A stretch of 64,000 nt of DNA from UBA1081 sp045537555 (GCA_045537555.1 JAZSPR010000146.1:112883-176882), one strand, 5' to 3'. Shown: positions 16,492-25,855, numbered from the stretch's first letter. The notes: generated by a model not told the origin, from the letters alone. Numbers and translations: made by a program.

Positions 16492-16579
16492 AAATATCAC
16501 CTCCGGTTTTCTTGACAACTTTCCATTCGATTTGCCTGTATTGTTCGGGAGAATCACGACTGTTCGATGAAACATTCAT
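16436..16579 (-). CDS. Possible small overlapping ORF
   Basis: A 47-codon frame from ATG 16579 with GAGG nine bases upstream. Its end overlaps the start of the 51-residue gene in another frame by 56 bases. The product is basic and polar (SPEQYRQIEWKVVKKTGGDI). It could simply be the leader of the next gene. Confidence 0.35.
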   Translation of the reverse strand: MNVSSNSRDSPEQYRQIEWKVVKKTGGDIYGKKRRIGSFVQTYRRVP

Positions 16580-16607
16580 ATTTGATTTCCTCTTTCATGT
16601 TGAAAAT

Positions 16608-16781
16608 CTATTTTCCGTACCTGTTTTGCTGAAAAGTCTTTTCCCAACCGTAGAATTTATCACGCTCTACAACATCGGGTTCGCAGTTCTTGTCGCACAT
16701 TTTTCTCGACCTTTTGCAAATACAAACGGTCTTACCGTCCTGCCAATCTATGTAGACTTTGATTTTTTCTTTGTTTTCCAT
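16608..16781 (-). CDS. Small Cys-containing phage protein
   Basis: A 57-residue protein beginning MENKEKIKVYIDWQDGKTVC with CICKRSRKMCDKNC in the middle, four cysteines that could bind zinc. GGAGG inside the end of the upstream gene lies nine bases before ATG 16781, so the two are coupled. Function unknown. Confidence 0.7.
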   Translation of the reverse strand: MENKEKIKVYIDWQDGKTVCICKRSRKMCDKNCEPDVVERDKFYGWEKTFQQNRYGK

Positions 16782-16786
16782 GATGC

Positions 16787-17716
16787 CTAACCTCCGTCTT
16801 CTTTCATGGGGACATTAAGAGTTTCGATGTCAAAAACAGGAATAGCAACACATCTGCATCCGTAATCTTCGCCCGGATGACATCTTCTGCCCGTATAAAC
16901 CTTTCCGTGTTTTTTCGATATATACCACATTTCAGGTGGGTCATCCCAACTGAATGTTTTACCGTTAAGTGCATGATGACAGTCTCGAACACGAGAGTCA
17001 TGGCTATCTGACCATCGATATTTCGAACATCCTGCATCTTTCTGTTGCAGACGAGTTATTTGTGCGTTAAGCGTTCCGAGTTGGTCTCTTGCAATGGCTT
17101 TTGCTTTGCTTTTTGACACATTGTATCGTTCTTGAATATCTTTCTGAATTTCTCTTACAGACTTGCCGTTCAGATAACCCTCAAGAACCACATCTTTCAT
17201 CTCAGCAAGAGCTTCATTTGGTATGGACTTAATTTTCTGTACATTTTCATCCACCCAAATGCGTAATTGCTGAGCATAAAAATCACCCTTGTAATAGTCG
17301 TCGAGCAAATCTATCCCAAGGGTGTTTTTCACTATTCTTTTCCACTCACGCAGAGCGGCATCTTTTGACATATTGCCGATTTTTTCAAGAAATTTTTCGA
17401 GACTGAAATCAGACAATCTGCTTTCCAATTGTTTTGCAATATCGTGGAATTCTGAATCAATTTTGCCGCTGATATCTGTCTTGTCGTCATATCGGGAATC
17501 GCCGTATTCCTTATGCTGATAGGCAGCCATTATTGCCGGGAGATGTTCTTTCAGTGTCTTATGAACAATTCGCATATAAGCATTTGCTACACGCTGAAAT
17601 TCACGCTCCGCTGATAACGGAAACATGGGAACGACCTTGCTTCTGAGATGCTGTGAGCCTTTGAATTTACCCTTTACTGCTTCTTGAACAGCAAGTTGAT
17701 GTTGGATGTTATTCAA
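16787..17716 (-). CDS. Head morphogenesis protein (Mu F / SPP1 gp7-like)
   Basis: A 309-residue protein starting at TTG 17716 behind GGGAGGG. The C-terminal domain (about 195-300) is the Mu F-like signature: a helix with SVREIQKDIQERYNVSKSKA, IARDQLGTLNAQITRLQQKD, YRWSDSHDSRVRDCHHALNG, then the PGEDYGCRC zinc-site-like end. The N-terminal part is helical. These proteins are minor head components needed for genome packaging and head assembly and lie next to the portal. Intact. Confidence 0.92.
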   Translation of the reverse strand: MNNIQHQLAVQEAVKGKFKGSQHLRSKVVPMFPLSAEREFQRVANAYMRIVHKTLKEHLPAIMAAYQHKEYGDSRYDDKTDISGKIDSEFHDIAKQLESRLSDFSLEKFLEKIGNMSKDAALREWKRIVKNTLGIDLLDDYYKGDFYAQQLRIWVDENVQKIKSIPNEALAEMKDVVLEGYLNGKSVREIQKDIQERYNVSKSKAKAIARDQLGTLNAQITRLQQKDAGCSKYRWSDSHDSRVRDCHHALNGKTFSWDDPPEMWYISKKHGKVYTGRRCHPGEDYGCRCVAIPVFDIETLNVPMKEDGG

Positions 17717-17793
17717 TTCGTTCCCTCCCTTTGCCGAGTTTTTAGTGGAATATTACAGCACTTAAATTAGAGTTAAGAAGTTGTTTTGAGCAT

Positions 17794-17820
17794 AAAAAAA
17801 GAGCATCAAAAATGATGCTC
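17794..17820 (-). terminator. Terminator after portal operon segment
   Basis: Perfect 8-bp arms GAGCATCA (17801-17808) and TGATGCTC (17813-17820); reading leftward a TTTTTTT run follows. It ends transcription after the 54-residue gene upstream. Confidence 0.8.
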
Positions 17821-17844
17821 TTTCAAATATTGATTTGTCTTAAT

Positions 17845-18009
17845 TTATCCTTCAACAACCTCAAAATCTTCAGGCTCAAACAGAAAATCATCACCTGTTT
17901 CATCAACGATGCGATACCAACCGCTATCTTCGTCAACTTCAACTACATCATAGATTTTACCGTTTAAAAGCTCAAGAGGGTCATCTTCTCCAATAAACTT
18001 AACTCTCAC
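17845..18009 (-). CDS. Small acidic phage protein
   Basis: A 54-residue protein from GTG 18009 with AAAGG nine bases upstream. It reads VRVKFIGEDDPLELLNGKIY near the start and GWYRIVDETGDDFLFEPEDF later, a beta-rich pattern seen in many small proteins of Firmicutes phages. It follows the portal fusion by 14 bases and is followed by a terminator. Function unknown. Confidence 0.75.
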   Translation of the reverse strand: MRVKFIGEDDPLELLNGKIYDVVEVDEDSGWYRIVDETGDDFLFEPEDFEVVEG

Positions 18010-18023
18010 AACAATCAACCTTT

Positions 18024-21000
18024 CTAATTAAACTTTTTAATCTTCCACTTGGTTTGACCAATTCCCTCGCACTCAAACCAATGTATTTCAGCATTCTTTT
18101 CAGTTCCATCTTGTAACTGAATTTTTCCGTTGCCTTTTGAATGAGTCCAATCTTCAGACTTTCCGCCATATGTAGATGAAAACTTATCTGCAAGGTCAAA
18201 AGATTTTTTTCCACCTTTACCGGCAAAAACTTCAACATCTGTGATATCGCCTTTAAGAATCTTCGCACCGCCTTTTCCACCGAGGCGAGCTTTTACTTCT
18301 TGAGTGACTTTCATCTTGCCGTTCTTGGTTTTAAATTTTGTAACTTTTGTTTTCTTAACACCTTTTTCAGAAGGTTCATCTTCTTCTTTTTTGTGTTCTC
18401 CCCATTTCATTCCGGGAACGCCAAAATCCTCGTTGTGTTCTGAGGATTTCTGTGACTTTATTATAGCTGAATGACCGTGATTTGCAATAGGGTTTTCTGA
18501 AAAATATCCAATAGAATCAAATTTTGTTTCGATTGAATCGTTTTTTGAATCATCAGGCTTTTCCATTATTAGAGCTTCTCGATTGAAAATGTTGTATACT
18601 CCCGTTTCAGAAGTAGTCGCATCATAACCATTTAATAATGCCCAAGACGATACATCAATGCCCATAGCATCAGCAGCTTTCTTTGCCTCGGTGTGTTTTG
18701 CTACTTTTGCATCAGGTTTTAATGCACACACAAAAGTTCGACCATCCATATCATCTGTGGACCGTCCAAAGCCTCTTGCATATTCTTCATTAGTTGAAAA
18801 ATGATAACCTGAACCAAAGTTTCCGCCTCCATATGAAGCATCTTTTGATGATGAATGCATAAATTCCTTTTCTATTTCTGAAGCACTTACAAGTAACTCA
18901 TCATCCATATCAAGAGCATCTTGAACACCTCTCCATATTCGAACACAATTATTTCTTTCTACATAATCCTCAAACTCATTATGTTTCATTATTGTCGGTG
19001 GATTGTTCAAGTCCAACTGAACAGCTATTTCATTAGCGAGTGAACCATTATGTTGCAATCTATATTGCGGATTCTCAGCTTCTATTTCTGAAACCATCTG
19101 CAGTCTATCTTCGTCTGTTAATGATTGCAAATCTGATGAATTTTTTACAGAACCAATAACTGTTTTAACTTCGGTTTCGCTTGGTTTAAGTTCTTTATCC
19201 TTAATCTTTTCATTTGCAACATCTGATGATGTCACATCTTCAAAAACAGGAGCCTTTGACGGGTCAAAGTAATCTGTAGAATTTACCAATGCATTAAGCG
19301 ATGTTTTTTTCTGTGTCTCTTCATTTGTAAACTCCGTATCTGCGGTTTTTACATATCGAGAACCGTTGTGTGTAAATTTCGACCCTTCAGGGATTTCTTT
19401 TAAAATAGACCTAACTGTACGACCTACATCAGAATAGTTACCTGTTTTGTAAGATGAGGACACCTTGTCATTTAAAGCCTTGCCTGTAGGTAAGCTTCCA
19501 CCTCTTTCACCGGGGACACCTTCGTGCCCGTGATTGCCACTGCCGGAACCTCCGTCTGTGTCAACGGAGTCATCAAGACTTTTTAACATCAGATTTATGC
19601 CGTCTTTGAACGGTTGAAAAAGAAGAGAAGACAACTCTTCAATTTCTTCAAGGGAACGGAACTGAGGATTCACCATTTCAAGGTCAACGCATTCAGGAGT
19701 ACCATTGAATTCGGTACAAAGAAATATCATCGGTGTTAATCCTGTATCGGGTTCCTTCGGTCCCAATCCAAGCGGAATGAGTTCAACAGGGCTTATGCCG
19801 AATTCTTCTTCTGTTTCTCTGAAAGCAGCCTGTTCAGGGGTTTCACCTTTCTCAACATGACCTCCGGGACCGCAAATAAGACCATATCCAAAATCGTTAT
19901 GTCTTGTGCCACAGAGAATCTTGCCGTCAGAAACCACAACCACACCAACACCGCCGATGTTTTCTCCTTCAGGAGTAACAGTAGCAAGTGCAGCTTCGCT
20001 GTCAACATTTTCTGAACCTTCGATTGCTTTCTGTGCAATTTCCTCGTCGGTCATATCCTGTGGGAGCTTGGTGGCTGCAGGAGCGGCTTCTGAAGAATTA
20101 CCCTCGTCAGGAGTATCTTCACTTTCAGCAAGGTCTTCAAAAAGTTCATTATCGGTATCAACATCTTCGTCAAGAAGATTGTCAATGTCAAATTCATCCG
20201 AATCTGCAAGTCCTCTTCGAACTTCAGACGGGTCAACACACTGCATATTTACATATATCTGTGCAGTGGATGCTTTCGACTGTTGAATCTGTGCCTTTTT
20301 CAAATCAAGGTCAGCCTGTTCGTTTTCACTCATCGACCACAACGGATTGAACTTGACTTTTATTTTCGGCATTTCGTCTATTTCTCCTGTGGCAAGACCT
20401 GCCTGAAACAGAACTGAAAGAAGATAACGAAGATTACTACGAAGAGTTCGTTTCTGAATACGCTCAACGAAGTTGTAGTAGTTTTCCATATCTCCTTCAC
20501 CTGTGGAGTTCATACCTGCAGGTGAACGACCAAACAGGATTGTCTGCGGTATGGATGTCAACGCCGACAAAAAGTTGCAGGTGGAGTCGATAACTTCTGA
20601 TACACCGCCAAATTGGAACTGTCGGAAGTCATAGTCTTCGCCTTCTGAATCAATGGTAATACTGCTGAGCATTCCACGAGCTATGTCAATTGTTTGCAGT
20701 CTTTTAAGAACATTGTCTTCGCCTTCTGCTGTTGCAAGCAGTTCTGCCAAGCCTTTCATTTTATAGACTGCCTGTATTGAACGGTCGAGCATTTTCGGTG
20801 CACATCTGTGTGCCAATTCAGCATCACGAATTGCTCTGTGAAGTCGTATATATTCAGGTATGCCCCACATTCTATATTCGGAGTTTGTCGTGTTTTCAGG
20901 AAGTACGCCATTTGTAAAAACAAGACATCTGCTCTCATGCACAGTAAAACTGCCATACTGACTGTGAACCATGTAGTATTCAGGTGTTCCTAAACGAGAA

Positions 21001-21557
21001 CCACGAGTTCTGAACGGGTCATCTGCCGTATACGAGAACATTCCTGCAGTGTCGGGGGTTATCTGCGAACGGTCATAAATGCGAAGGTCATCAATGGATT
21101 CGATAGCACTCCAATCAAGAGGTTCATCTATTCCACGACCATCATTTATAAGCATTACAATAATCGAACCACCAAAGAGACGAGCCCACTTGATAGCGGT
21201 CATTGCTGTTTCATCCCAATCGAGTTCATCAAGAGCCTCACTATAAAAGTCAATAGTCTTTTGGTCGGTTAAATCATCGATTGAAAATCCGTGTTTAATT
21301 GCTTCTTCAGCAGGAGTATCTATAATCTTTGAAAACAGACCGTTTCCCTCATAAAAAGCAGTTAAAACATCATCAGGAATAGACGGTTCTACTTGAAACT
21401 GATAATGTTCCGTTGCATCTTTCGATGTTCCATATCTGTTCAAAAGGTTTACATATCCGTCTGCACGGTAAGGACGAACTGCCCTTCCTGCCTGTTTTTC
21501 AAGCAGACGATTGTACGCCCTTATTCGGTCTGTTTGTGAAATCTTTTCGTTTTTCAT
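18024..21557 (-). CDS. Portal protein fused to Nudix and ADP-ribosyltransferase-like domains
   Basis: A 1,177-residue protein, over twice a normal portal. ATG 21557 has AGGTG upstream; a GTG three codons earlier is also in frame. Residues ~1-460 are a DUF1073-type portal (YNFVERIQKRTLRSNLRYLL). After an acidic linker, ~530-655 is a Nudix domain with a complete box: GHVEKGE, seven residues, RETEEEFGI (566-588). A GNHGHEGVPGERGG motif (~674) follows. Residues ~845-1000 resemble an ADP-ribosyltransferase: IWRG (R876), GYHFSTNEEYARGFG (~917-931) and YNIFNREALIM (~988-998). A GVPGMKWGEHKK motif (~1046) precedes a basic C-terminal ~110 residues. The portal sits at the packaging vertex, so the enzymes may travel in the virion. 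The ART call is pattern-based. Confidence 0.85.
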   Translation of the reverse strand: MKNEKISQTDRIRAYNRLLEKQAGRAVRPYRADGYVNLLNRYGTSKDATEHYQFQVEPSIPDDVLTAFYEGNGLFSKIIDTPAEEAIKHGFSIDDLTDQKTIDFYSEALDELDWDETAMTAIKWARLFGGSIIVMLINDGRGIDEPLDWSAIESIDDLRIYDRSQITPDTAGMFSYTADDPFRTRGSRLGTPEYYMVHSQYGSFTVHESRCLVFTNGVLPENTTNSEYRMWGIPEYIRLHRAIRDAELAHRCAPKMLDRSIQAVYKMKGLAELLATAEGEDNVLKRLQTIDIARGMLSSITIDSEGEDYDFRQFQFGGVSEVIDSTCNFLSALTSIPQTILFGRSPAGMNSTGEGDMENYYNFVERIQKRTLRSNLRYLLSVLFQAGLATGEIDEMPKIKVKFNPLWSMSENEQADLDLKKAQIQQSKASTAQIYVNMQCVDPSEVRRGLADSDEFDIDNLLDEDVDTDNELFEDLAESEDTPDEGNSSEAAPAATKLPQDMTDEEIAQKAIEGSENVDSEAALATVTPEGENIGGVGVVVVSDGKILCGTRHNDFGYGLICGPGGHVEKGETPEQAAFRETEEEFGISPVELIPLGLGPKEPDTGLTPMIFLCTEFNGTPECVDLEMVNPQFRSLEEIEELSSLLFQPFKDGINLMLKSLDDSVDTDGGSGSGNHGHEGVPGERGGSLPTGKALNDKVSSSYKTGNYSDVGRTVRSILKEIPEGSKFTHNGSRYVKTADTEFTNEETQKKTSLNALVNSTDYFDPSKAPVFEDVTSSDVANEKIKDKELKPSETEVKTVIGSVKNSSDLQSLTDEDRLQMVSEIEAENPQYRLQHNGSLANEIAVQLDLNNPPTIMKHNEFEDYVERNNCVRIWRGVQDALDMDDELLVSASEIEKEFMHSSSKDASYGGGNFGSGYHFSTNEEYARGFGRSTDDMDGRTFVCALKPDAKVAKHTEAKKAADAMGIDVSSWALLNGYDATTSETGVYNIFNREALIMEKPDDSKNDSIETKFDSIGYFSENPIANHGHSAIIKSQKSSEHNEDFGVPGMKWGEHKKEEDEPSEKGVKKTKVTKFKTKNGKMKVTQEVKARLGGKGGAKILKGDITDVEVFAGKGGKKSFDLADKFSSTYGGKSEDWTHSKGNGKIQLQDGTEKNAEIHWFECEGIGQTKWKIKKFN

Positions 21558-21582
21558 TCTCTTCACCTATTTCGGTTTAATG

Positions 21583-22980
21583 TCAAAGCATTCTTGCAAG
21601 GTCAAATACATTCGATGCTTCTATTTCTGCAAAGCCGTTTGCCGAGGCATCGACCATATCCTTAAATTTACTATCGGGAAAGTTTTCAAGCTGAGACAGA
21701 TATTCTTCGTTCCAAGGTCCGTATAGAATATCAAAGTTTCCTGCTTGCCATTGTGCAGCCATTGGTTCTGCTCTTGCCTCTTTACTTCCCGATTCAGCAA
21801 CAGCTGTAACATCAAAACCCGACAGGAACTTAATGTATGATTCTGCCTGTTCCTTACCTGCTTGCCCGGGGTCTTTCGGAAGTCTTGTTCTTACCCTACC
21901 GTATTTTGCCCTGTCAGATTGTGCTGTGAGTTTTATCGTCTGTCGCACATCACCTGCTGCCATTTGCTTGTTGACAACATCGGCAATAATATAGCGACCG
22001 TTTTTTCGTTTTCCTATAAGTACACCTGCAGTAAATGCCGGGTCACCCTTTTCTGTTTTTTCAGTAGCAGCCAAGTCCCAACACCGTACCCATTTAATAA
22101 CATCTGCAGGTACAGTTTCGAGAATATCACCAAGTTGAGTTCGTTTGAAAAACAAACCTGCTGCAGCCTTGATTTTCCAGTTTCCTTCAAGCAGTCTTTC
22201 TCTCTCTACCACAGAAAGTGCTTTCAGGTTAGCCATGTATTGAGGGTTCACCTTTAACAACTCTTTGTTGTCCTGAAGCTTCGACATTATAAAGGTAACA
22301 GAACGAGGCTCATCACGCTCTTCATCAGTTGTCAGATTGAACTGCTCCCAAAGTTCCTCTTTTGTATTCGCCCAATACAGAGTTTCGTTTATCCTTATAA
22401 ACCAACGGATTTTTCCGCTTCGTTCAGGTATCGGATACCCTGTATCTTGGTCAATCCACCATTCTATAAACTTTGCCACCCAACTGTCAGCATCAGGGTT
22501 GCAAGTTGCCCGGACAAATGGAGTAACACCACAGGTAGAACGGTTTCGTGACAGCATATAAAAAAACACCTTTTCGGAGAAGTGAGTCAGCTCGTCAAAA
22601 CCAATCTCACATATCTGTGAACCTTGCCATTTTTCGAGTTCGTCATCTCTTTCAATGTGTGCGAATTTTACGGTTGAAATAATGTTGCCATCTTTGTCGC
22701 AGAATTTCCATCGACCAAGTGACAGCTGTGCGTGAGCACCTTTGATTCCTTGATAGATTTTCCAAGATTCATCCCACAAACCGCCTTGAGCGAAAATCTG
22801 ATTGTAGTTTCTTCTGAAAATCGTACATCCAAAATTGGGAACATTCTTATATCTTAACGGAGAAAGAAGAAGACCGAACGACTTGCCGCCACCTGCCGCA
22901 CCGCCATAAATACAGATTTGAGCAGGAGTCGCCATGAACTCTGTTTGCGGTCCTTCCTGTGGTTTCAGGATGCGTGGCAT
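21583..22980 (-). CDS. terL: Terminase large subunit
   Basis: A 465-residue terminase with the packaging ATPase: Walker A GGAAGGGKS (26-34), Walker B ICEIGFDE (123-130) and the ATCNPDAD coupling segment (158-165). The nuclease half starts at WDLAATE (301) and shows YIIADVVNKQMAAGDVRQTI and AVAESGSKEARAEPMAAQW. It cuts concatemeric DNA and pumps it through the portal. It lies between the putative small subunit and portal genes. Complete, with a normal start (GGCGGTGATTTA before the ATG). Confidence 0.96.
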   Translation of the reverse strand: MPRILKPQEGPQTEFMATPAQICIYGGAAGGGKSFGLLLSPLRYKNVPNFGCTIFRRNYNQIFAQGGLWDESWKIYQGIKGAHAQLSLGRWKFCDKDGNIISTVKFAHIERDDELEKWQGSQICEIGFDELTHFSEKVFFYMLSRNRSTCGVTPFVRATCNPDADSWVAKFIEWWIDQDTGYPIPERSGKIRWFIRINETLYWANTKEELWEQFNLTTDEERDEPRSVTFIMSKLQDNKELLKVNPQYMANLKALSVVERERLLEGNWKIKAAAGLFFKRTQLGDILETVPADVIKWVRCWDLAATEKTEKGDPAFTAGVLIGKRKNGRYIIADVVNKQMAAGDVRQTIKLTAQSDRAKYGRVRTRLPKDPGQAGKEQAESYIKFLSGFDVTAVAESGSKEARAEPMAAQWQAGNFDILYGPWNEEYLSQLENFPDSKFKDMVDASANGFAEIEASNVFDLARML

Positions 22981-22991
22981 TAAATCACCGC

Positions 22992-23660
22992 CTATTCTTC
23001 CAAAGAAGCATCATCTGAATCAGGTTTCGTATCGTCAACAGCTTTCTCTTGTCGGCTCTCTTCAGATGCAATTTGAGGCATATAGATAACAACATCGTTA
23101 TTATCATCCTCATCGCTCAGATTGACGGCAACACTTGCACTATCACCTTTAACTCCGAGTGCCTGAATCTTTGCATCCAATTCAAGTTCTCTTCTACGGT
23201 CAGCAGCTTTGCTCTCTCTTTCCTTTCGCTCTTCTTCAGGGTCATATCCTGCAATTTTCATTACTGCAAAAAATGCATTTAGGTCGCCTTTTTGCATTGC
23301 AGCACTGAACATACGAGCAATAAGGGCTGCCATGTTTGTTCGTTCCTCTTCAGGATATCCAAGCGTCTTTAGATTTTCGTTCAATTGTCCCTTTGCAGCA
23401 AGGTCAAGCAGATATCTTGCCGCTTCCCTTGCATCCTTTTTTCTTTGAGCGTTTTCCCTTCTTACTTCTCCCGATTTTTGTCCGCCTTTTTTACCTTTTG
23501 CTTTTGCGGTTTCGGAATCAGTGATGATATTGTCCTGAAATGCCTTGCTTGTTTTTTTGCGTTTTTTTGGTGTCGATTCGACTGTTTCAATTTTGTCTGC
23601 TTCAGTCCCGGTTCCCAAGCCCGTTTTTTTGTCGTCACCATCGGATGTCTTTTTTGGCAT
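22992..23660 (-). CDS. Putative terminase small subunit
   Basis: A 222-residue protein directly upstream of the large terminase. It has a basic, Lys-rich start, a KGKKGGQKSGEVRRENAQRK segment typical of small-terminase-type DNA-binding proteins, then helices AAALIARMFSAAMQKGDLNA with FFAVMKIAGYDPEEE, and an acidic end. These suggest DNA recognition at pac. AAGGAG precedes the ATG. Assignment is mainly from position and the GGQKSG region. Confidence 0.75.
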   Translation of the reverse strand: MPKKTSDGDDKKTGLGTGTEADKIETVESTPKKRKKTSKAFQDNIITDSETAKAKGKKGGQKSGEVRRENAQRKKDAREAARYLLDLAAKGQLNENLKTLGYPEEERTNMAALIARMFSAAMQKGDLNAFFAVMKIAGYDPEEERKERESKAADRRRELELDAKIQALGVKGDSASVAVNLSDEDDNNDVVIYMPQIASEESRQEKAVDDTKPDSDDASLEE

Positions 23661-23680
23661 ATCTTCACGCTCCTTTTTTA

Positions 23681-23721
23681 ATAAAAAACAACCCCTTCAA
23701 CAAAGCTGTTGAGAGGCTGTT
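23681..23721 (-). terminator. Terminator upstream of the terminase genes
   Basis: Imperfect stem between 23690-23702 and 23707-23720 (CTTCAACA / TGTTGAGAGG core), followed leftward by TTTTTTAT. It separates the RarA-C-like gene from the late operon. Confidence 0.7.
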
Positions 23722-23814
23722 TTTGCGGTTATTTATTTCACAAGTTTTGTTGTTAATTGTTTTGAAAAAAATGATTTCAAGTGTTTTAGTGCAATATTTT
23801 GTACAAAAGAGTGT

Positions 23815-25056
23815 TTACAAAAGAATGCGAGCTTTAAGATACTGAACGAACGGGTCTTCGCTTTTCATGTTTGATTGTTTTTTCTGATTTTCATACGGAA
23901 TCTTTGGGACGGGGTTGCTTGGTCTTGTTTTTCTGAACTCAAGACTGCAAAGGTATTCTTCTTCCGTACACATATTATGAGTGTGTTTATAATCATAACG
24001 AGGAGCCCAACTTCCGTTATCAAAAAATGCAAGCTGCAAAGGACTAAGTCCCGCTTGCTCATCGATGTTCATTTGCCAATCAGTTTTTCCTGCCTGCTTC
24101 CCTTTTATTGTGTGAACATCATATACATATTCAGGAATAATGCCGTCAGGAAGAACGCACTTTGAAATATCTTTGATATCGAACTTGTTCCAATCTATCA
24201 AAGAGCTTGATGAAACAATGTGTGACGCAACAAGGCTGTCTTTGAAATTACTCATCTGATAACACAAAAGCATTATTGCTTTGCTAATGAAAATCTCATC
24301 CTTTTGTTCAGCTTTTCTGCTTTTATTTACCACATCATCTGTTAATTTCAAGCCGATTATTTCACGAACAAGCAAGCCATCGCCATATTTTAAAGATGCC
24401 AAAATCAGGGTTTTCCATAAAATCATACGATGATTAACACGCAAGTTATTTGCCGCAAATCCGATGTTTTCCATATCATTAGCAAGAATGCCTTTTATGA
24501 GAAGCAACGCATTCTTGAATTCATTATTATCTGCTGCATATTCAGATTCAAGCAAAGAAATCTCATCTGCAAATACGCCTGCAGGAGAATAATCATAACG
24601 AAGAGCATCAATGCAGAAAACCTCATCAGGTATCAATGATATTTCTTTCGCAAGCTCTTTTGTCTCCATTGCATCAAATACAATTTCGTCCCTTTTGTTG
24701 GGTGACAAAATGAAGTTACACGCAAAATAGCAAGCATCTCGGCTTTTTAATGCTCTACACATTAGAGCGATTGCCTTAGATACATACATTGCGTTCTTTT
24801 CATAGCCTTTTTTTCCTTCGTTAAGGAGAGTATCTTCATTACGGAGAACGACAAGTTCCTTGGTAAGAATGCCCCAACAATCTTCTGATGAAATTGTCAT
24901 CATTCTGTTCCACATCATTTTATCATAACTTCCGTAAAGTTCATAAGCAGCATATCCTGCTCTTTTATAATCTCCACGACGAATTGCTTTTTGAAGCAGA
25001 CTTGCCATGTCAAACATATTGTGTCTGCTTCGTGTGATAGGATTATAATAGCCCAT
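23815..25056 (-). CDS. RarA/MgsA C-terminal-like repeat protein, no ATPase domain
   Basis: A 413-residue protein without any Walker motif. Residues ~20-130 read like the C-terminal helical domain of the RarA/MgsA clamp-loader-like ATPases: RRGDYKRAGYAAYELYGSYD, MMTISSEDCWG, then YVSKAIALMCRALKSRDACY. A second, weaker copy occupies ~185-295 (FISKAIMLLCYQMSNFKDSL). The C-terminus has FDNGSWAPRYDYKHTHNM. RarA-type proteins act at stalled replication forks and bind SSB; a stand-alone C-domain could act as a decoy or adaptor. AAAGGAGG precedes the ATG; promoter P1 is 30 bases upstream and a terminator follows. The homology is pattern-based. Confidence 0.6.
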   Translation of the reverse strand: MGYYNPITRSRHNMFDMASLLQKAIRRGDYKRAGYAAYELYGSYDKMMWNRMMTISSEDCWGILTKELVVLRNEDTLLNEGKKGYEKNAMYVSKAIALMCRALKSRDACYFACNFILSPNKRDEIVFDAMETKELAKEISLIPDEVFCIDALRYDYSPAGVFADEISLLESEYAADNNEFKNALLLIKGILANDMENIGFAANNLRVNHRMILWKTLILASLKYGDGLLVREIIGLKLTDDVVNKSRKAEQKDEIFISKAIMLLCYQMSNFKDSLVASHIVSSSSLIDWNKFDIKDISKCVLPDGIIPEYVYDVHTIKGKQAGKTDWQMNIDEQAGLSPLQLAFFDNGSWAPRYDYKHTHNMCTEEEYLCSLEFRKTRPSNPVPKIPYENQKKQSNMKSEDPFVQYLKARILL

Positions 25057-25085
25057 CTAAAAACCTCCTTTTTTAACTTTATCGT

Positions 25086-25113
25086 ATCGTAGCACAACCT
25101 ACCTGAAAGTCAA
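25086..25113 (-). promoter_or_regulatory. Phage promoter P1 (TTGACT-16-TACGAT)
   Basis: Reading leftward: TTGACT (25113-25108), 16 bases with the GTAGGT element, TACGAT (25091-25086). It drives the RarA-C-like gene. It shares spacing and spacer motif with promoters at 32146 and 34044. Confidence 0.75.
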
Positions 25114-25138
25114 GTTAAAAACAGAAGTTTTTTTATTT

Positions 25139-25855
25139 TTATCGAGGAACTCGTATATACGGCTTGTTTGTTTTAAAGTCGTAATCGAAGTATTTTCCCC
25201 ACTTTTGCTTCATTAGATGTGCACAAGCTACTTGGTCTGCCCTTTTTTTGCTTGTATTGCCACCTTCGTTTGTATCTGTTCCGCCATGAGTACAAAGATA
25301 TTTAGGTTTGAGTATTATTCTGTTAACAAGGAGTTCATGAAGAACCACATCCAAATCGCAGTTGTGATAAACTTCCTCTCTGAATTTGGATTTATAGACA
25401 GCCTTGTTAAACCATCTCATTCCACCACTTGTACCTCTGAATTCAAACTCGCTTGCATAATTCCAAGGAGCTATCGATGAATCAACAGCACCATATCCTA
25501 TCTCGAGGTCAACCATTAATTGTCCTATTCTTTCAAATTCTGAAGTGATAGTCTCAGGGTCTGTTAATCTTTCATTGGTATCAAGTCTGTAAATCATATG
25601 TGGAACATCATCATCTATCATACAGATTACCTGTTCAGGTGCATTATCAACGATGTAATTAACAACTTTTACAAGATTATCTATTTTATCATCATCAACC
25701 GCCCATATTCTTTCAGGCGGAATAACCTTTAAGTATTCCTTTTCTTCAGACTTTCTTACTACATATGTGTAATATTCGAGCAATTTATAAGTTGTTGTTG
25801 TCTTCGCTCTTTTATAGCTTGGTATATAAATTCCAAACGATACTTCGTTATTCAT
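25139..25855 (-). CDS. GT-A fold glycosyltransferase-like protein
   Basis: A 238-residue protein with FGIYIPSYKRAKTTTTYKLL at the N-terminus and a CMIDDDVPHM segment (a DxD-type metal/nucleotide-sugar site) near residue 97. The C-terminal half has GTSGGMRWFNKAVY and the CDLDVVLHELLVNRI block, then CTHGGTDTNEGG. The layout resembles small phage glycosyltransferases, including those acting on modified DNA bases, but the acceptor cannot be read from the sequence. ATG 25855 overlaps the WbqC-like gene by 8 bases. It is the last gene of a coupled five-gene cassette. Confidence 0.75.
   Translation of the reverse strand: MNNEVSFGIYIPSYKRAKTTTTYKLLEYYTYVVRKSEEKEYLKVIPPERIWAVDDDKIDNLVKVVNYIVDNAPEQVICMIDDDVPHMIYRLDTNERLTDPETITSEFERIGQLMVDLEIGYGAVDSSIAPWNYASEFEFRGTSGGMRWFNKAVYKSKFREEVYHNCDLDVVLHELLVNRIILKPKYLCTHGGTDTNEGGNTSKKRADQVACAHLMKQKWGKYFDYDFKTNKPYIRVPR

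Noticed and set aside
18024..21557. Anti-CBASS (Acb1) function, a label I recall being attached to this portal family
   Set aside because: The N-terminal domain has portal features and the gene lies between terminase and head genes. I see no paired HxT motifs of a 2H phosphodiesterase.
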